Positions 11,642 to 22,410 of a stretch of 64,000 bases of DNA are shown here, one piece after another. The notes under the pieces are model-generated. The model was given only the letters and a program-made list of their open reading frames with translations. It was not told where the DNA came from and ran no database searches. This stretch comes from Echiichthys vipera (taxonomy: Eukaryota > Chordata > Actinopteri > Perciformes > Trachinidae), in the NCBI GenBank assembly GCA_963691815.1, contig OY829657.1:19981853-20045852 (forward strand). The letters are read 5' to 3'. Within the stretch, counting starts at the first letter, position 1. Each line of letters opens with the position of its first letter. The translations under genes and the position numbers were made by a program.

Positions 11642-14600
11642 ATATCCATACTGTGACATTTTGTTTCTGCAGCATTGATTGTTTTGATTAAATTTATGAC
11701 ATGCTTTAGCCTAACACATGCTGTATAAACTCAATCTGAAAGGAGAAACATATTAACCCTGACCCACACAGGAGATACTTAAAGATGGACTCCATAATAT
11801 CTTCATCTATTTAACTGTCTTTTAAGTTACTATCTATCAAATAGGGAGTTCAAACAATGGTAATTGATCATATGACCCACTAATGAAAGCACTTGTACTT
11901 TCCTTTTTGCCAAATGTTACAATATATGTGTCTGTGGAGACATTCGCCCAGCTAGATGTAAATAAACAGCCATGTTAGTGACGCTGCTGAGGCCGTTGGT
12001 CTGCCAGCCGAACTCATCACTAACTGTAATGCTGCGTTCACTTGTAATCGGAAATCGTGAGCTTCCAACTTTTGATTCAGGCTTGCAGTAATGGCAGAAG
12101 TGTCATAGGAACATGTAAGTGTGAATAGATTTAAGCAGGAAACATAGAGGGGACAGACTGGAAGTAGAGAGGTGAATATGTTGGACTCTGGGATCAGACC
12201 CTTGGTACTGGAGTTTACACTGCCAACCGCTGCAGTGTGTGTTGCAGAGCTTTAGCTTTTGTGGACTATTTTGTGGTGGCACAAACAAACTCGATAAAAC
12301 TCCTAGAGGAAACACTGGTATACTGTGGTTTTAGCTATCTAATGTTAGCATGATTGCCAATGTGCTACTGTGGCCACATTGCTAGGGTTAGGGTTTAGTA
12401 GTTAAAGCTTTTATTGATAAAAATAAGGGCTTTCCGAAAGTTACACAAATAACCTTTAAGTACAATTTTGGAGTTACTCAAGGATCCAGTACTTCTTCCA
12501 CCACTGGAGCTCACGGCATGGCAGATAAACTATAGATGAAGATTAACTTATAAGTTATTACTAATAACATTTTAGGCTCTGACAAACAGCCATCCTGTCC
12601 CATCCCTTTTCCTTTTGTCCATTTCCTGTGAAGAGATTTAATATGTACAAAACTGGAATGCAGATAACTAAACACACACACACCCAAACTCACGGGCAGA
12701 TTTGGCTCATTCTGCTGACCTGGGATCATGTTTAAATTTGTGGGTGTGTTTCATGTGTTATAGTGCAGGACTTTTCAGATGAACCGAGAAGACCAGATGT
12801 GTGTTTCGCATCAGGGGACGCACTCCAAAACAAACCCACGGATCCATGGAAACGGCTGCACCGCCCATTGAGTTCAGTTTAAAGTTTTGTCATTTGAGTA
12901 AACATCAAGCTCCTCCTGACCAGAGGATTTACACTGACACAAACCACAAGACACACAAAGGAGTGCATCAACGCCTCTGCGTTCAGACTGACATTGACAC
13001 TCATCCATTTTACATCTTTTAGCCTACATAAATTTTAGAAATTTGATATATCTCTAAAAATATGAGATGTAATTAAGAGCAGGAAGCTGTGAAAGTGATT
13101 TTTATAGCCTCTATGCTGCTACGTTTCCATTCAAAGTTGGCGGTTTTAAAGGGTTTTATTAAAGAGTTTCCTTCTTGTATGACTCAAATGTGTGAGTCAG
13201 TTACATTTATTATTTCTTTAAATATACCTTTTTTTTGCATGCCCCTGGGATCTGTCTTTGCTTCAGCACTTATCCTGAACTTGCTAACACTCTGCAAATC
13301 CGGCCAGTATATTCCCCTTTGTTTATACTTCAGCGTGCATGTGCTGCTATTTTAGTATCCTGCATACAGTGACCTTTGCATCCAGGCGAAGACAAGAGGC
13401 ACGGTGGGTTTTCTCTCTGGCATGACCACAGTGGTTTTCTGAAAATATACCTGCTGCAGACTGGAGGGAGACACAACAACAAACCTTTGTGTTCATTCTT
13501 TATTTTTGTTTGAGCCTCCATGTAATTATGTGACCTGAGAGGAAGTGACACACAGCTCATAGATGTAAATATACGGGTGGGCAGAGGGCAGTGTTTGTGG
13601 AAAAAAAAGAAAAAGAAATCATTTTTGGTGGACTGTAATTATAGCGGTGAAACAATTAGTCACTGAACAGTCATACTGTCTGACAATGGACACGCGGGCT
13701 GAACAGAGAGCTGAAATATGGCGCCCGAGCTCCAGACAAATTAGTCATGAAGGTAGAAAAAAGTTGAATTCAAAAGTGTACAATTTGTTCAGAAAGTCAA
13801 GTGAACAAAACAAAATAAGCTGATTATTCATCTTGAAAGGGACTCAAATGGTTTGATGCATTTCTAGTGGAAGGACATACAGTATCTGTTTGATTGGTTG
13901 ATATTTGATTCATTTGTCAAAAAACAAAAACAAAGGATATGTGTTTGCTGTTCAAACACTTTTTCCGGCATTTGCTCTTCCATTCATATCATGAAATCTG
14001 CACAAAGAATCAATTGAAAACGATTACAGTAGCATATTTACTTATATTTAGACATATTTGTTTGCATTTAACAGAAATGCATTTTAAATAGAAGAAATAT
14101 CTGTCAAAATATTCTTGTATAATAAACCTTTATTTAACCATGGAGCCCAAGCCAAACTAGCAGTAGACAACATTAAAACACTTTTTTTAAGAAAGGGCAC
14201 ACAATCAGGATCTAAAGGGCCGCGATTACAATCTCCAAACCATCCAGTACTTTGTCAAATTCTGAACAAAGTATAGAAGAGTTGAAAGTTTAAATCAGTT
14301 ATATAAAACAGGGTAAAGAACATGATTCTGTCTGATCGCAGTGTATGGAAGATTATCCTCAGTTGAGATCAAAATTTGAATGAACTTCCAAATCTGCTGA
14401 ACGTGTGGAGGATTTGATCACTTTCTAAGGTTTTTGAACTTCAGACAGTTGCTTGAGCCATCTTGAGACCAGAACAATCTGCTAAATGTTGTGAATTTTT
14501 ATACATGAGAAGTCAGTTTGAGAAAGGCGGCGCTCAGACAGAAAGAACCAAAACCATTGTCTCTGTCTCGTGATTATCTCCCACAGCGTGTCAGATGACG

Positions 14601-16550
14601 AATAAATCATCATTACAAGCTCAAACAGAGGAATCTCAATCTCTTCATCTCCTTTATAGGTTTTAATGGTCTAACCACACAGAGGACACTGAGGGGACAC
14701 AGCCGCTCAGAGAACAAGTGCTGCCTTGTTGAGCGCTCACACTCGCACCTCGCTGGCGTCCAGTAGCTCAGCGAGTACGGCAGGATCATATAACACTGCC
14801 TTGTTTTGCTCGTGGATTTTTGTGGTTAGAGCAAAAAACTCTCCTGGCCGCTGGCCCGGGGATTTAAATACAAAAAAAAAAAGCCTCAATCCAAAAATGC
14901 CTCTCCTGTCCTGCATGCTGAAGAGACGCTCGATTCTCATATAATGAAACTTTCAGGCAGAAAAGGCACTTTGCCTATGGAGTTGATGCAATTCATCATT
15001 TGTCGGAGTACGCTCCCATTATTATTATTCAAGGAAATATGTGGTTGCCCAAATGAAAATGGATTTCTGTTGGAAGAGTGTGGAAACAGAGAAGATGAGT
15101 GTGGGGAAGCCGGCTGCTCCCCATGCACTGAGGTGGAAAAAGTGACTCAGGTTGAAGCCATGACAGCAGATAAAATCTCAGGTCATTTCTCAGCCACAGA
15201 CAGTGGACCGTTAGAAAGTATGTTCAAGTACTGCACTTTTGGTACGGTTTTAAAGGTCCCATATCATGCTCATTTTCAGGTTCAAACTACTTGTATTTTG
15301 GGTTGAAACAGAGCATATTTACTTGCTTAATGTTTAAATATTTTATAGCTGTATTGACCCTGTGTTTAAGCGTCTGTCCCTTTAAGACCCCCCTCTTGAA
15401 AAAGCCCCTTCTGCTCTGATTGGTCAGTGTTTCCAGGTCTTCTGCATCTGCACTCTCAACACTGTTATTGCAGCTGAGGAATGACTGTAACAGCACAGTA
15501 GCGCCACTTTCTACCTATATTTATGCTGAACTTTCGGACCTCCAACTCAGAAAAGTGCAATAGAATACCTGTCAAAATAAAACCTCCAACTCGCAAACTA
15601 GGGGGAGCTCAACCTACCCTGACCTCACCAAGATAAGTCGGAGAACGATGGCGGCGCCACTGGAGACACAATTTGTGAGAGATAAAACTTCAAAAAATAG
15701 GCTATAAACGTTAGTTCCCTGCATGTAGTGTTGTATTAGATACTGCAATTTAAACACAACTTGTTTTGAATATTCTGGCATGAAAATATGAGTTATAATC
15801 TCTTAGCATATATGTATATATATTTATATATATTTATAAATATATGTATATATATTATAGGCTACATTAGTTTGCAGACTCTTATAATTTACTATTACAG
15901 TGTCATTGTGATGAAATTTAAAAAAAAAAGTGTCACAGCAGTGCTGTGCTGCAAAACTGAAGGCCCTTTGTAATATTGTACCCAGTTCTATTTCATGGCG
16001 ATATGTAGAGCTTTTACATATACGGCTGTAGATCAGTTGATGAAGATGTTTTAGCTGAATACCGCTCTAATGTCAACCAATGTTATCCACTGCCGCACAA
16101 TGGCCCTCATTTATCAAACGAACGTACAGCATGCGTACGACCATTTCCATGCAAACTTCGGCATTTATCAATTTGGACGTGAGCGGGAGCTACGATCAAA
16201 TCTCACGTCAGGTCTGAGATCATGTACGCACATTTGAGCCTGTGTATTTGCGGTGCAACAAAATCTGTCTGAAAATAATGAACAAACCTCAGCTGTCATT
16301 AAGCATAAACAGTCACATGTTAAGAACAGATCAAAACGGATTCTTAAAACAAATAAAAAAAAATAAAATTGTGGTTGGAGCAATTGTACTCATGTGCGTC
16401 TGAAGGGAACCATCCATGAATGATTACGCATTCATCAATCGCCAAAACTACCACTCGATAAATGTACAGGTGATTTGTGATTCCAAGCTATCGCTTTTAA
16501 ACGTGGTGGTGGCCGGAGGGGCACACGATTCTTTTATATTTCAAAACAGC

Positions 16551-16616
16551 TCTGCTCCAGCCCCCCGCGACCCCAAAAGGGACAAGCGGTTGAAGATGAA
16601 TCAATGAATGAATTAA
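16551..16616 (+). mobile_element. RTE-like LINE 3' tail inside the Harbinger element
   Basis: CCCCGCGACCCCAAAAGGGA then CAAGCGGTTGAAGATGAATC and a (GAAT)n end. The same tail type is seen at 28009-28039 and, more distantly, 29069-29231. Flanking duplications are not clear. Confidence 0.6.
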
Positions 16617-16777
16617 TGTGTTGGCGCGCGGCTGCAGGAATGCGCACTGCAGAGCCAAAGTCATCTCCTCAGTAAGTGGCTAACCTCGATAAATTGCATT
16701 AAATCAAACAAGGTATCAGATGATTAACAGCTTGGTATGGTTCTTCTAGGTGACAAAGGTTATCCTCTAACGGTATA

Positions 16778-17041
16778 CTAGATAACCCCGCTGGCAAACC
16801 CCGCTACAGAGCAGGAGCGCAGGTTCAGCAGTGCGCACACACTCACACGGGTCACAGTGGAGCGCTGCTTCGGGTTGACTGCCTCCGTAATTCTTTTCCA
16901 TACAGCATTTTTATGGGCCCCTTTTATTCCATTCTTAAGACTGCCAAAAAGCACATCTTTATTTTGCGCCATCTCGGATGTCAGGATGCCGATCTCTGTG
17001 TCGGAAAAGTTTATTTTCTTACCAGCGTTTCTCCTCTCCAT
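16778..17041 (-). pseudogene. Harbinger Myb/SANT-like DNA-binding protein fragment
   Basis: The first about 60 of 87 residues (NFSDTEIGILTSEMAQNKDV, FGSLKNGIKG, HKNAVWKRITEAVN) look like the N-terminal helices of the NAIF1/Myb-like protein that Harbinger transposons encode beside their nuclease. In active elements this protein binds DNA and carries the transposase to the nucleus (known). Similarity stops after about residue 62, where GTGTGAGT could be a splice donor or the sequence is decayed. The remaining domain and the DDE nuclease are missing, so it is treated as a relic. Confidence 0.6.
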
Positions 17042-17629
17042 GTTTGACCTCAGTGGGGGAGGCCTCCGAACCAGGAATATTTAAGGGTGTAACATGTTAA
17101 TAACGATCGACTTCAGCCGCAGCATTTATCAAGGCCCGCTCATTCGTACGCTGAGATTGGTCGGATAAAAATGTTTCATAAATCACACGTGGGTCCTGCC
17201 ATACGACCAATTCTGCGCTTAGATCTGCGCCCGTTTTCACGCAAGATTGATAAATGAGGGCCAATATGTTTATTAACGTATTTGATGCCCGTCGTCCATG
17301 TTTTTTCTGTTCACGCTCAACTTAAATGGTCTGGAACGCTCTGAAGTCGGAGCTCGTAAACTCCATGTAGGAGAAGTCCCATGTCCCAGTGCTTAGGAAT
17401 GCAGAAATAGTACAGTTGTAACATCACAACTGTACAGGAAGTCCTGACGGCTCGTTTAAGCTCGTGATAAGCGGTTATGTGCATTTCTCTGGGGATTAAG
17501 TGTTGATAGTTTCACAGAATTTTTACAGTGCCTCTGCCCATGTAATAATTAAAAAAAGACATGAAAATCTCACTTTTTACAATATGGGACCTTTAAGGTA
17601 CTTTACTCACTTTAATAGATTATTATGTT

Positions 17630-17735
17630 CTGCTGTATGCACTTGATATTTATGTCGTCTTTGGTTTGTACTGATGTTGATGTAAAGCACTTTGTAACCT
17701 GTGTTTAAAATGGTGCTATATAAATAAAGTTTGAC
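17630..17735 (+). repeat. LINE 3' tail (L2-like)
   Basis: ATGTAAAGCACTTTGTAACC and GTGCTATATAAATAAAGTTT, the end of a fish L2-type or derived element, with an AATAAA signal. Only the tail is present. Confidence 0.55.
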
Positions 17736-17899
17736 CCTCTTACTGTAGGCTACTTGGTTGAAAAGATTAGATCTTGCTGGGATGGATCATGGATCTGCAG
17801 CCATGATAGCAACTCTGTGATGCTGCACTGTGCTAAATGCTAACATTGGCTAAATGCTAACATGTTCACACTTGCTGAACACCAATCATCATATAGAAA

Positions 17900-18130
17900 C
17901 TTGAATATCTTTAGCAAATGTTATGGTAATCCATCCAAGTTTGTTATATTTCACTCTGAATCACCAATGTCAACCTCATGTTGGCGCTAGAGTTAAAGTC
18001 AGCAAAACCAGTAGGATACATCGTTTGGTAACCAAGAATGCCTTTATATAAAACTTTGTTGCAATCCATCCAGCACTTTTTGAGATATTTCAGTCAGGAC
18101 CAAAGCGGTGCACCGACTCACAGACATCCC
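17900..18130 (+). repeat. Dispersed fish repeat A, copy 3
   Basis: GTTGGCGCTAGAGTTAAAGT, AATCCATCCAGCACTTTTTG and TTTCAGTCAGGACCAAAGCG follow the order seen in the other copies. It is preceded by the CTAAATGCTAACATG words that often accompany this family. Confidence 0.6.
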
Positions 18131-18689
18131 AAGAAATGGCTAACACTGTGTTGCTTTTATAAACAATTCCCTCCTCCCTCCAGTGTTGCAAACGGAGTCA
18201 AAAAGTTTCTTTTTAAAGTGAAAACAACGACATTGGAAAACCACACGGACCAGAGCAAGCTAAATGAACAAGAACAGAAACCACTAAAGCAGCGGCGGTG
18301 CCATCTGCGTTCACTTTACATTGCAGAACATTAAAACAGCCGACTGCCCCGTCCCGTGCAGATGGATCTGCATGTACCCGATAAATCAAAGCCAGGCAGC
18401 TTTTATCAAGCATCTGCTGGGTGTTTGGCATGTGCAAACACACACTATATGATCTCTCTGCACGGAAACATCAGAAGGGCCTGCAGAGGGCTGGTACAGT
18501 AGGGGGAATCCCTCCAAACACCTTCATGTCCTCCACCCTCGGAGAGATTAAACGCTGCTGAACAGAACAGGAGCAGAAGGCCACTCAAGCTGCAATGACT
18601 GATTAAAGATCTGCTAAGGACGGACTCCCCTCTTAATCCAGAGGGAGTAACACCACTCACATCGGAAATCAAATGGAAATGTGAACTGC

Positions 18690-18910
18690 TTTATGTTTGC
18701 TTATTTAAGTGCCACTTTAAATTCTCTGTCACCTGCTCCCTTAAGTGTAGATACTGGAAGCCCAGCACTGTAACTGTTTTATTCTTTTTTTTACTCTTGT
18801 ATTTTACTCTCTATTTAAATGTATTCCTGCATAGTCTTGTGTTTCTTTCATTGATGCCTTTTATGTAAAAATCACTTTGAATCGTTGTTGAAAGGTGCTA
18901 CATGTCCGTC
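18690..18910 (+). repeat. LINE 3' tail (L2-like), second
   Basis: Contains TTTTACTCTTGTATTTTACT, AAATCACTTTGAATCGTTGT and TGAAAGGTGCTACA, an older relative of the tail at 17630. Confidence 0.5.
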
Positions 18911-19554
18911 TTATAGGTTGAACATAAACCAAAATGAGTACGAGAGTGACATCTGCTGGCACAGACCGGAGCTTAGATATATTTCCATTTACGTTTCATT
19001 AATTAGACAATGCTTTGTGGTTTCTTAAGCATGTTGAACTTGCACCGCCTTCAACCAGCTCATTAATTAAGGTCATGCAAATAAAATTAAATCACGTCCT
19101 CAGCTGTGAACAACATACTGTGTACTCATGTAGCATTTACAGCCTGATTTCTATAACATCTTATTCCTAAAACCATAACAGTGTCAAAAAGAGATTTAAA
19201 ATGATCTAAATTATCTATTTATTAAGAATTGTGAACTTGGCTTTATGCAACGTTTAGATTTATGTCCTGGGAATTTATGCAGATGAGAAATAATAATAAT
19301 ACAATTTCAGGAAACTTATAAAGCAAAATTGAATTTTTCTTAATGTAATAGTCAACTGGGAAAGTTTCATGGTGATGGTTAAAATGTTGACCCTATTCAC
19401 CGTTAGTGTCTGCCCTTAATAAATGATACAATAAGCTATCTAACAGGAGGCGCTGTTAAAAATCAAACCTGTCACTGGTGTCCAATCTATCTGCCTTTCA
19501 TTTCTTTTAAATAACTCTTTGAGGCAATGAATATATGCTTTTGAGTAGAAGAAT

Positions 19555-19915
19555 TGTGTTTTCTTCTTTCCTGCCTCAATCATCTGACGGCCCCACTGGG
19601 TTTATCTTGTGACCTTTGGAGGGGCTTTACCCCCATGTTGGGAACCCCTGGACTGAACTACCAAACTGTATATAAAGTACTTAAAACTAGCTTCACCTCA
19701 AGCAGCAACAGCATTAAAATGATACTTACACAGTGACACAATCCAATAGTATATTATATATATGTCAAAGGGGCTGTTTTTCTGCAAACGCAGCATTTAC
19801 CTTCGCTGAAGTAGGATTTGTATGCTGTACTTTTACTTGTAATGGAGTATTTTTACATTGTTTTATTATTGTAAATTATCTGAATACTTGTTCAACCACT
19901 GCTGCAGTGTGTACC
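19555..19915 (+). repeat. Dispersed fish repeat B (partial)
   Basis: GTACTTTTACTTGTAATGGA, then GAATACTTGTTCAACCACTG. These are the words of a common fish element whose terminus is CAGTGGTGGAAGAAGTA. Other copies are at 12480-12506, 27852-28340 (inverted, near full) and 40660-40745. Confidence 0.55.
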
Positions 19916-20099
19916 CAACTTCATAATGAATTAGAAAATGTTTCTCCAAATATTTGACACAATATTCGTTTCAGCACGTCTACAATTTACTTTCCCCCCC
20001 CCCGCTGAGCAACTCTTATTTCCTTTCTGCATCACAGATTAATATAGAAATACTGGAGGTTCATAATCCTGGAAGCAAACAAAAGTGGGACTGTTTTCA

Positions 20100-22171
20100 T
20101 AGTTAACCCTTTATTCAAAATAATTGTTCAAACAATTTAAGGAGCACAGTCTGCTCTGAGTAAAGTGTGAATGCTACAAGCTGTTAATAGGGGTCGGGTA
20201 AAAAATCACAACCTGTTTCAACCATCACCGAAATAAGTAACTACCTTTTTGGGAATAAAAAGCAGCAGAAACGTAAATCAGTCTATACCAGTTATTATAA
20301 ACCTAATCAAATCAACATGTCAACAGTGAAACATGTCTTAAAAACACTAGTCATACACAAACACATCCACTTTTTGTTTTACAAGACTGAAAACAGGCTG
20401 AGCAGAGTGGCATTCATATCTGAAAGAAATACACATAAAAGTGCCAATTTGCCTAACCTCAGAAGTTCATGTTTAATTTGACATTTGGAGAAAAATAAGT
20501 CAAACTAAAAGTGGTTAAAACAGGATCCCAGTGGGCTGTATTATACCTCCCTTTATTGAACAGAGCTTCATTCTGGTCCTCTTCCTGTTCCACAAAACAG
20601 AGCTGGACAGGTACGACAGACTTCTCTCCGTATTTAACAATTTATAAAAGTTCTCCTCTAGACTGTTCCTCTCTTTAATTGTATTACAGCATGCAAATAC
20701 TGTTCTGTAGACCTGCCCACAGGCCGACAACACATCTGGGTTCTCTAAGAAAACATTCACAGGTAAACATTAGTAACACAAAATAAACTGAATTGTATGA
20801 TTGTACGACACATTATGGTGTCAGTATACAGTATACAGTATCTACAGAACTACTGTAGACAGTATCTACAGAACAGTCATCAGGCTTTTATTTGGAGTGA
20901 ATAAAGCTCCTTTCCTAAAATCAGCATCGACCTAGTGCTTCTACAAACTGACAGTGCAGCTTTGTCAAAGTCAACATTAGGGTGTGATTGCTGAAAAAAT
21001 AACGTACCCGTACCAAATGATGCACTCCTTACACGGACTGATGGAAAATGACTGGGGCTGAGCTGTGACCTGTGACCCGTCTTAAAAGTACAACCTTTAA
21101 GATCTTCATGATATCAAACTATGTTTTTGATAAAACATTTTTACAATAGCCACTGAATGTATTTACATCCAGTAATAACGTCTCTATATATTATTTTTTA
21201 TTGTTTCTGGCAGTCCGCCATGCCTGATTTAAAATCATCATCACTGTTCACTGTTTATTCTCCTAACAGTATACGAGCTGCATAAAATTTCCGTTTGCAC
21301 CAACAGATTTCCTACCACATTAAAAGCATTCAACTGGAGATACACAGGGTGGCTTTATTGTGAAGGAGTCAACAGGAAACGTGAGATGTTTGTCGAGGTT
21401 AGCACTGGCAAATTCAACAAAAATACATCTACAAAACAAGACAACTGTCAACAACTGACAACTTTCATCAGTTTTGAGTATTGCAGGTCGTAATGGAACA
21501 AAAAGTGAGCTCGCTGTTGCTACGGTAACCACAGGTGTCGCCAAGTCAACCAGGAGTGAAACCTCAAGCATTATAACACTTTCTTCCATTTCTTTTCACT
21601 CTTTCCTCCATTAAACACTGAAATGAGGTGTGCGAACTTTGTTATGTTTGGTTGAACCGTCAGGGTTTGTAAAATATTTATGAAACATAAAATAACAGTA
21701 TGAAAGCTATACATTAGCTGAGTAGTAATAAAATTCAACTGAATAAACCTCAAACGTAAGCCTGGTATAATAATTCTGAGATAAACATATCATTAACACA
21801 CATATCTTTAAAAAACGATGCATAGCATAAACAACATTGCGAAATCCAGCTCTACCACACTTCATACTTAAACCACAGCCAGGCGATTTGTCTCCACAAG
21901 TGGAAACGGGTGTCAGGAGTGTTTTTGCTTTTTCCAGGTGAAGCCTGCTGCTCCGGCGGAGAGCGAGTCCAAAGCACTCCTGTTAAAAAACAAGGGAGGG
22001 AGAAGAAAAGAAGTGAGGTGTTTCTGGGGGCCAAGAGGAGGAGGAGAAGGGGACGGTAGGGGGCGGGGGATTTAAAGACTCCCTGCTGTAAACACTGCTG
22101 CTCTGGGCCAAAGCTCCTCCGACTCCACTGACACGACGCTCTTCTCAAAGGAGTAGGAACCACATGGCTCT
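20100..22171 (-). other. tmx1 3'UTR and flank with candidate poly(A) signals
   Basis: AT-rich DNA downstream of the tmx1 stop with no coding signal. The first AATAAA on the minus strand is at 21354-21359, about 820 nt after the stop, followed by a TGTGTAT element. Further AATAAA hexamers lie at 21254-21259, 20887-20892, 20552-20557 and 20110-20115. Which is used cannot be told from sequence. A short imperfect tandem of CAGTATA and ACAGTATCTACAGAAC lies at about 20822-20876. Confidence 0.4.
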
Positions 22172-22410
22172 CTAGCTGTCGTCCTCCTCCTCGTCCTCAC
22201 GGTTGCCCACCACCCTCTTCCTCAGAGCTTCATCAGAGAAACCCTGTCCTTTAGGTTCTGGGCGGCCCTCTGGAGACCCTCTCCTTCTCCTCCTCCAGAC
22301 TTCATCCTGATCGTCTTCTTCTTCCTCCTCATCGTCATCTTCCTCGCCGTCAGCTTCATGTTCTTCTTCTTGATGTTGGATTAACCTTGCCTGCTCCATC
22401 GACTGTTTTT
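22172..22410 (-). CDS. tmx1: tmx1 coding exon 8 (charged cytosolic tail and stop)
   Basis: Encodes residues 240-317. The tail runs QSMEQARLIQHQEEEHE, a long Asp/Glu tract, VWRRRRRGSPEG, then FSDEALRKRVVGNRE and a final acidic DEEEDDS before TAG. The FSDEALRKRVVG piece aligns with human FPQNAIRQRSLG, and RKR preserves a di-arginine-type ER retrieval signal. The acceptor CCTGCAG has a weak pyrimidine tract but is the only one that keeps the frame. Confidence 0.92.

Larger units (their letters stand above)
9252..15249. other. Intergenic DNA, few recognised elements
   Basis: No exon recognised. Holds the G20 tract, a LINE tail with TCTA repeats, a repeat B terminus (about 12480-12506, CAGTACTTCTTCCACCACTG), and a fragment at 14125-14150 (CCTTTATTTAACCATGGAG) typical of a repeat tail. 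The 120-codon open frame at 14944-15306 has no recognisable domain and runs into a transposon end, so it was not called. Confidence 0.55.
16102..17262 (-). mobile_element. Harbinger-type DNA transposon remnant nested in the TTAA element
   Basis: Exact 16-bp terminal inverted repeats, GGCCCTCATTTATCAA at 16102-16117 and its reverse complement at 17247-17262. They are flanked by the 3-bp repeat AAT (16099-16101, 17263-17265), the duplication size of PIF/Harbinger. CATTTATCAA also occurs subterminally on both sides. It encodes a fragment of the Myb-like partner protein but no transposase. Confidence 0.85.
15254..17592 (+). mobile_element. TTAA-flanked DNA transposon (piggyBac-like, non-autonomous), carrying a nested Harbinger element
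   Basis: Terminal inverted repeats AGGTCCCATAT (left) and ATATGGGACCT (right) are each bounded by TTAA (15250-15253 and 17593-17596), the target of piggyBac-type transposases. Internal words CCCTTTAAGACCCCCCTC and GGAAGTCCTGACGGCT recur inverted at 40172-40306, so the family is multicopy. No transposase remains. Without the nested insert the element would be about 1.2 kb. The piggyBac label rests on the TTAA duplication only. Confidence 0.75.
17597..20099. other. Intergenic DNA with several repeat tails, between the TTAA element and tmx1
   Basis: Holds LINE tails and copies of repeats A and B, listed separately. The stretch 18130-18690 shows no open frame with a domain. No gene recognised. 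Confidence 0.55.

Noticed and set aside
14944..15306. 120-codon open frame on the plus strand
   Set aside because: No recognisable domain, and its 3' end runs into the terminal repeat of the TTAA element at 15254.
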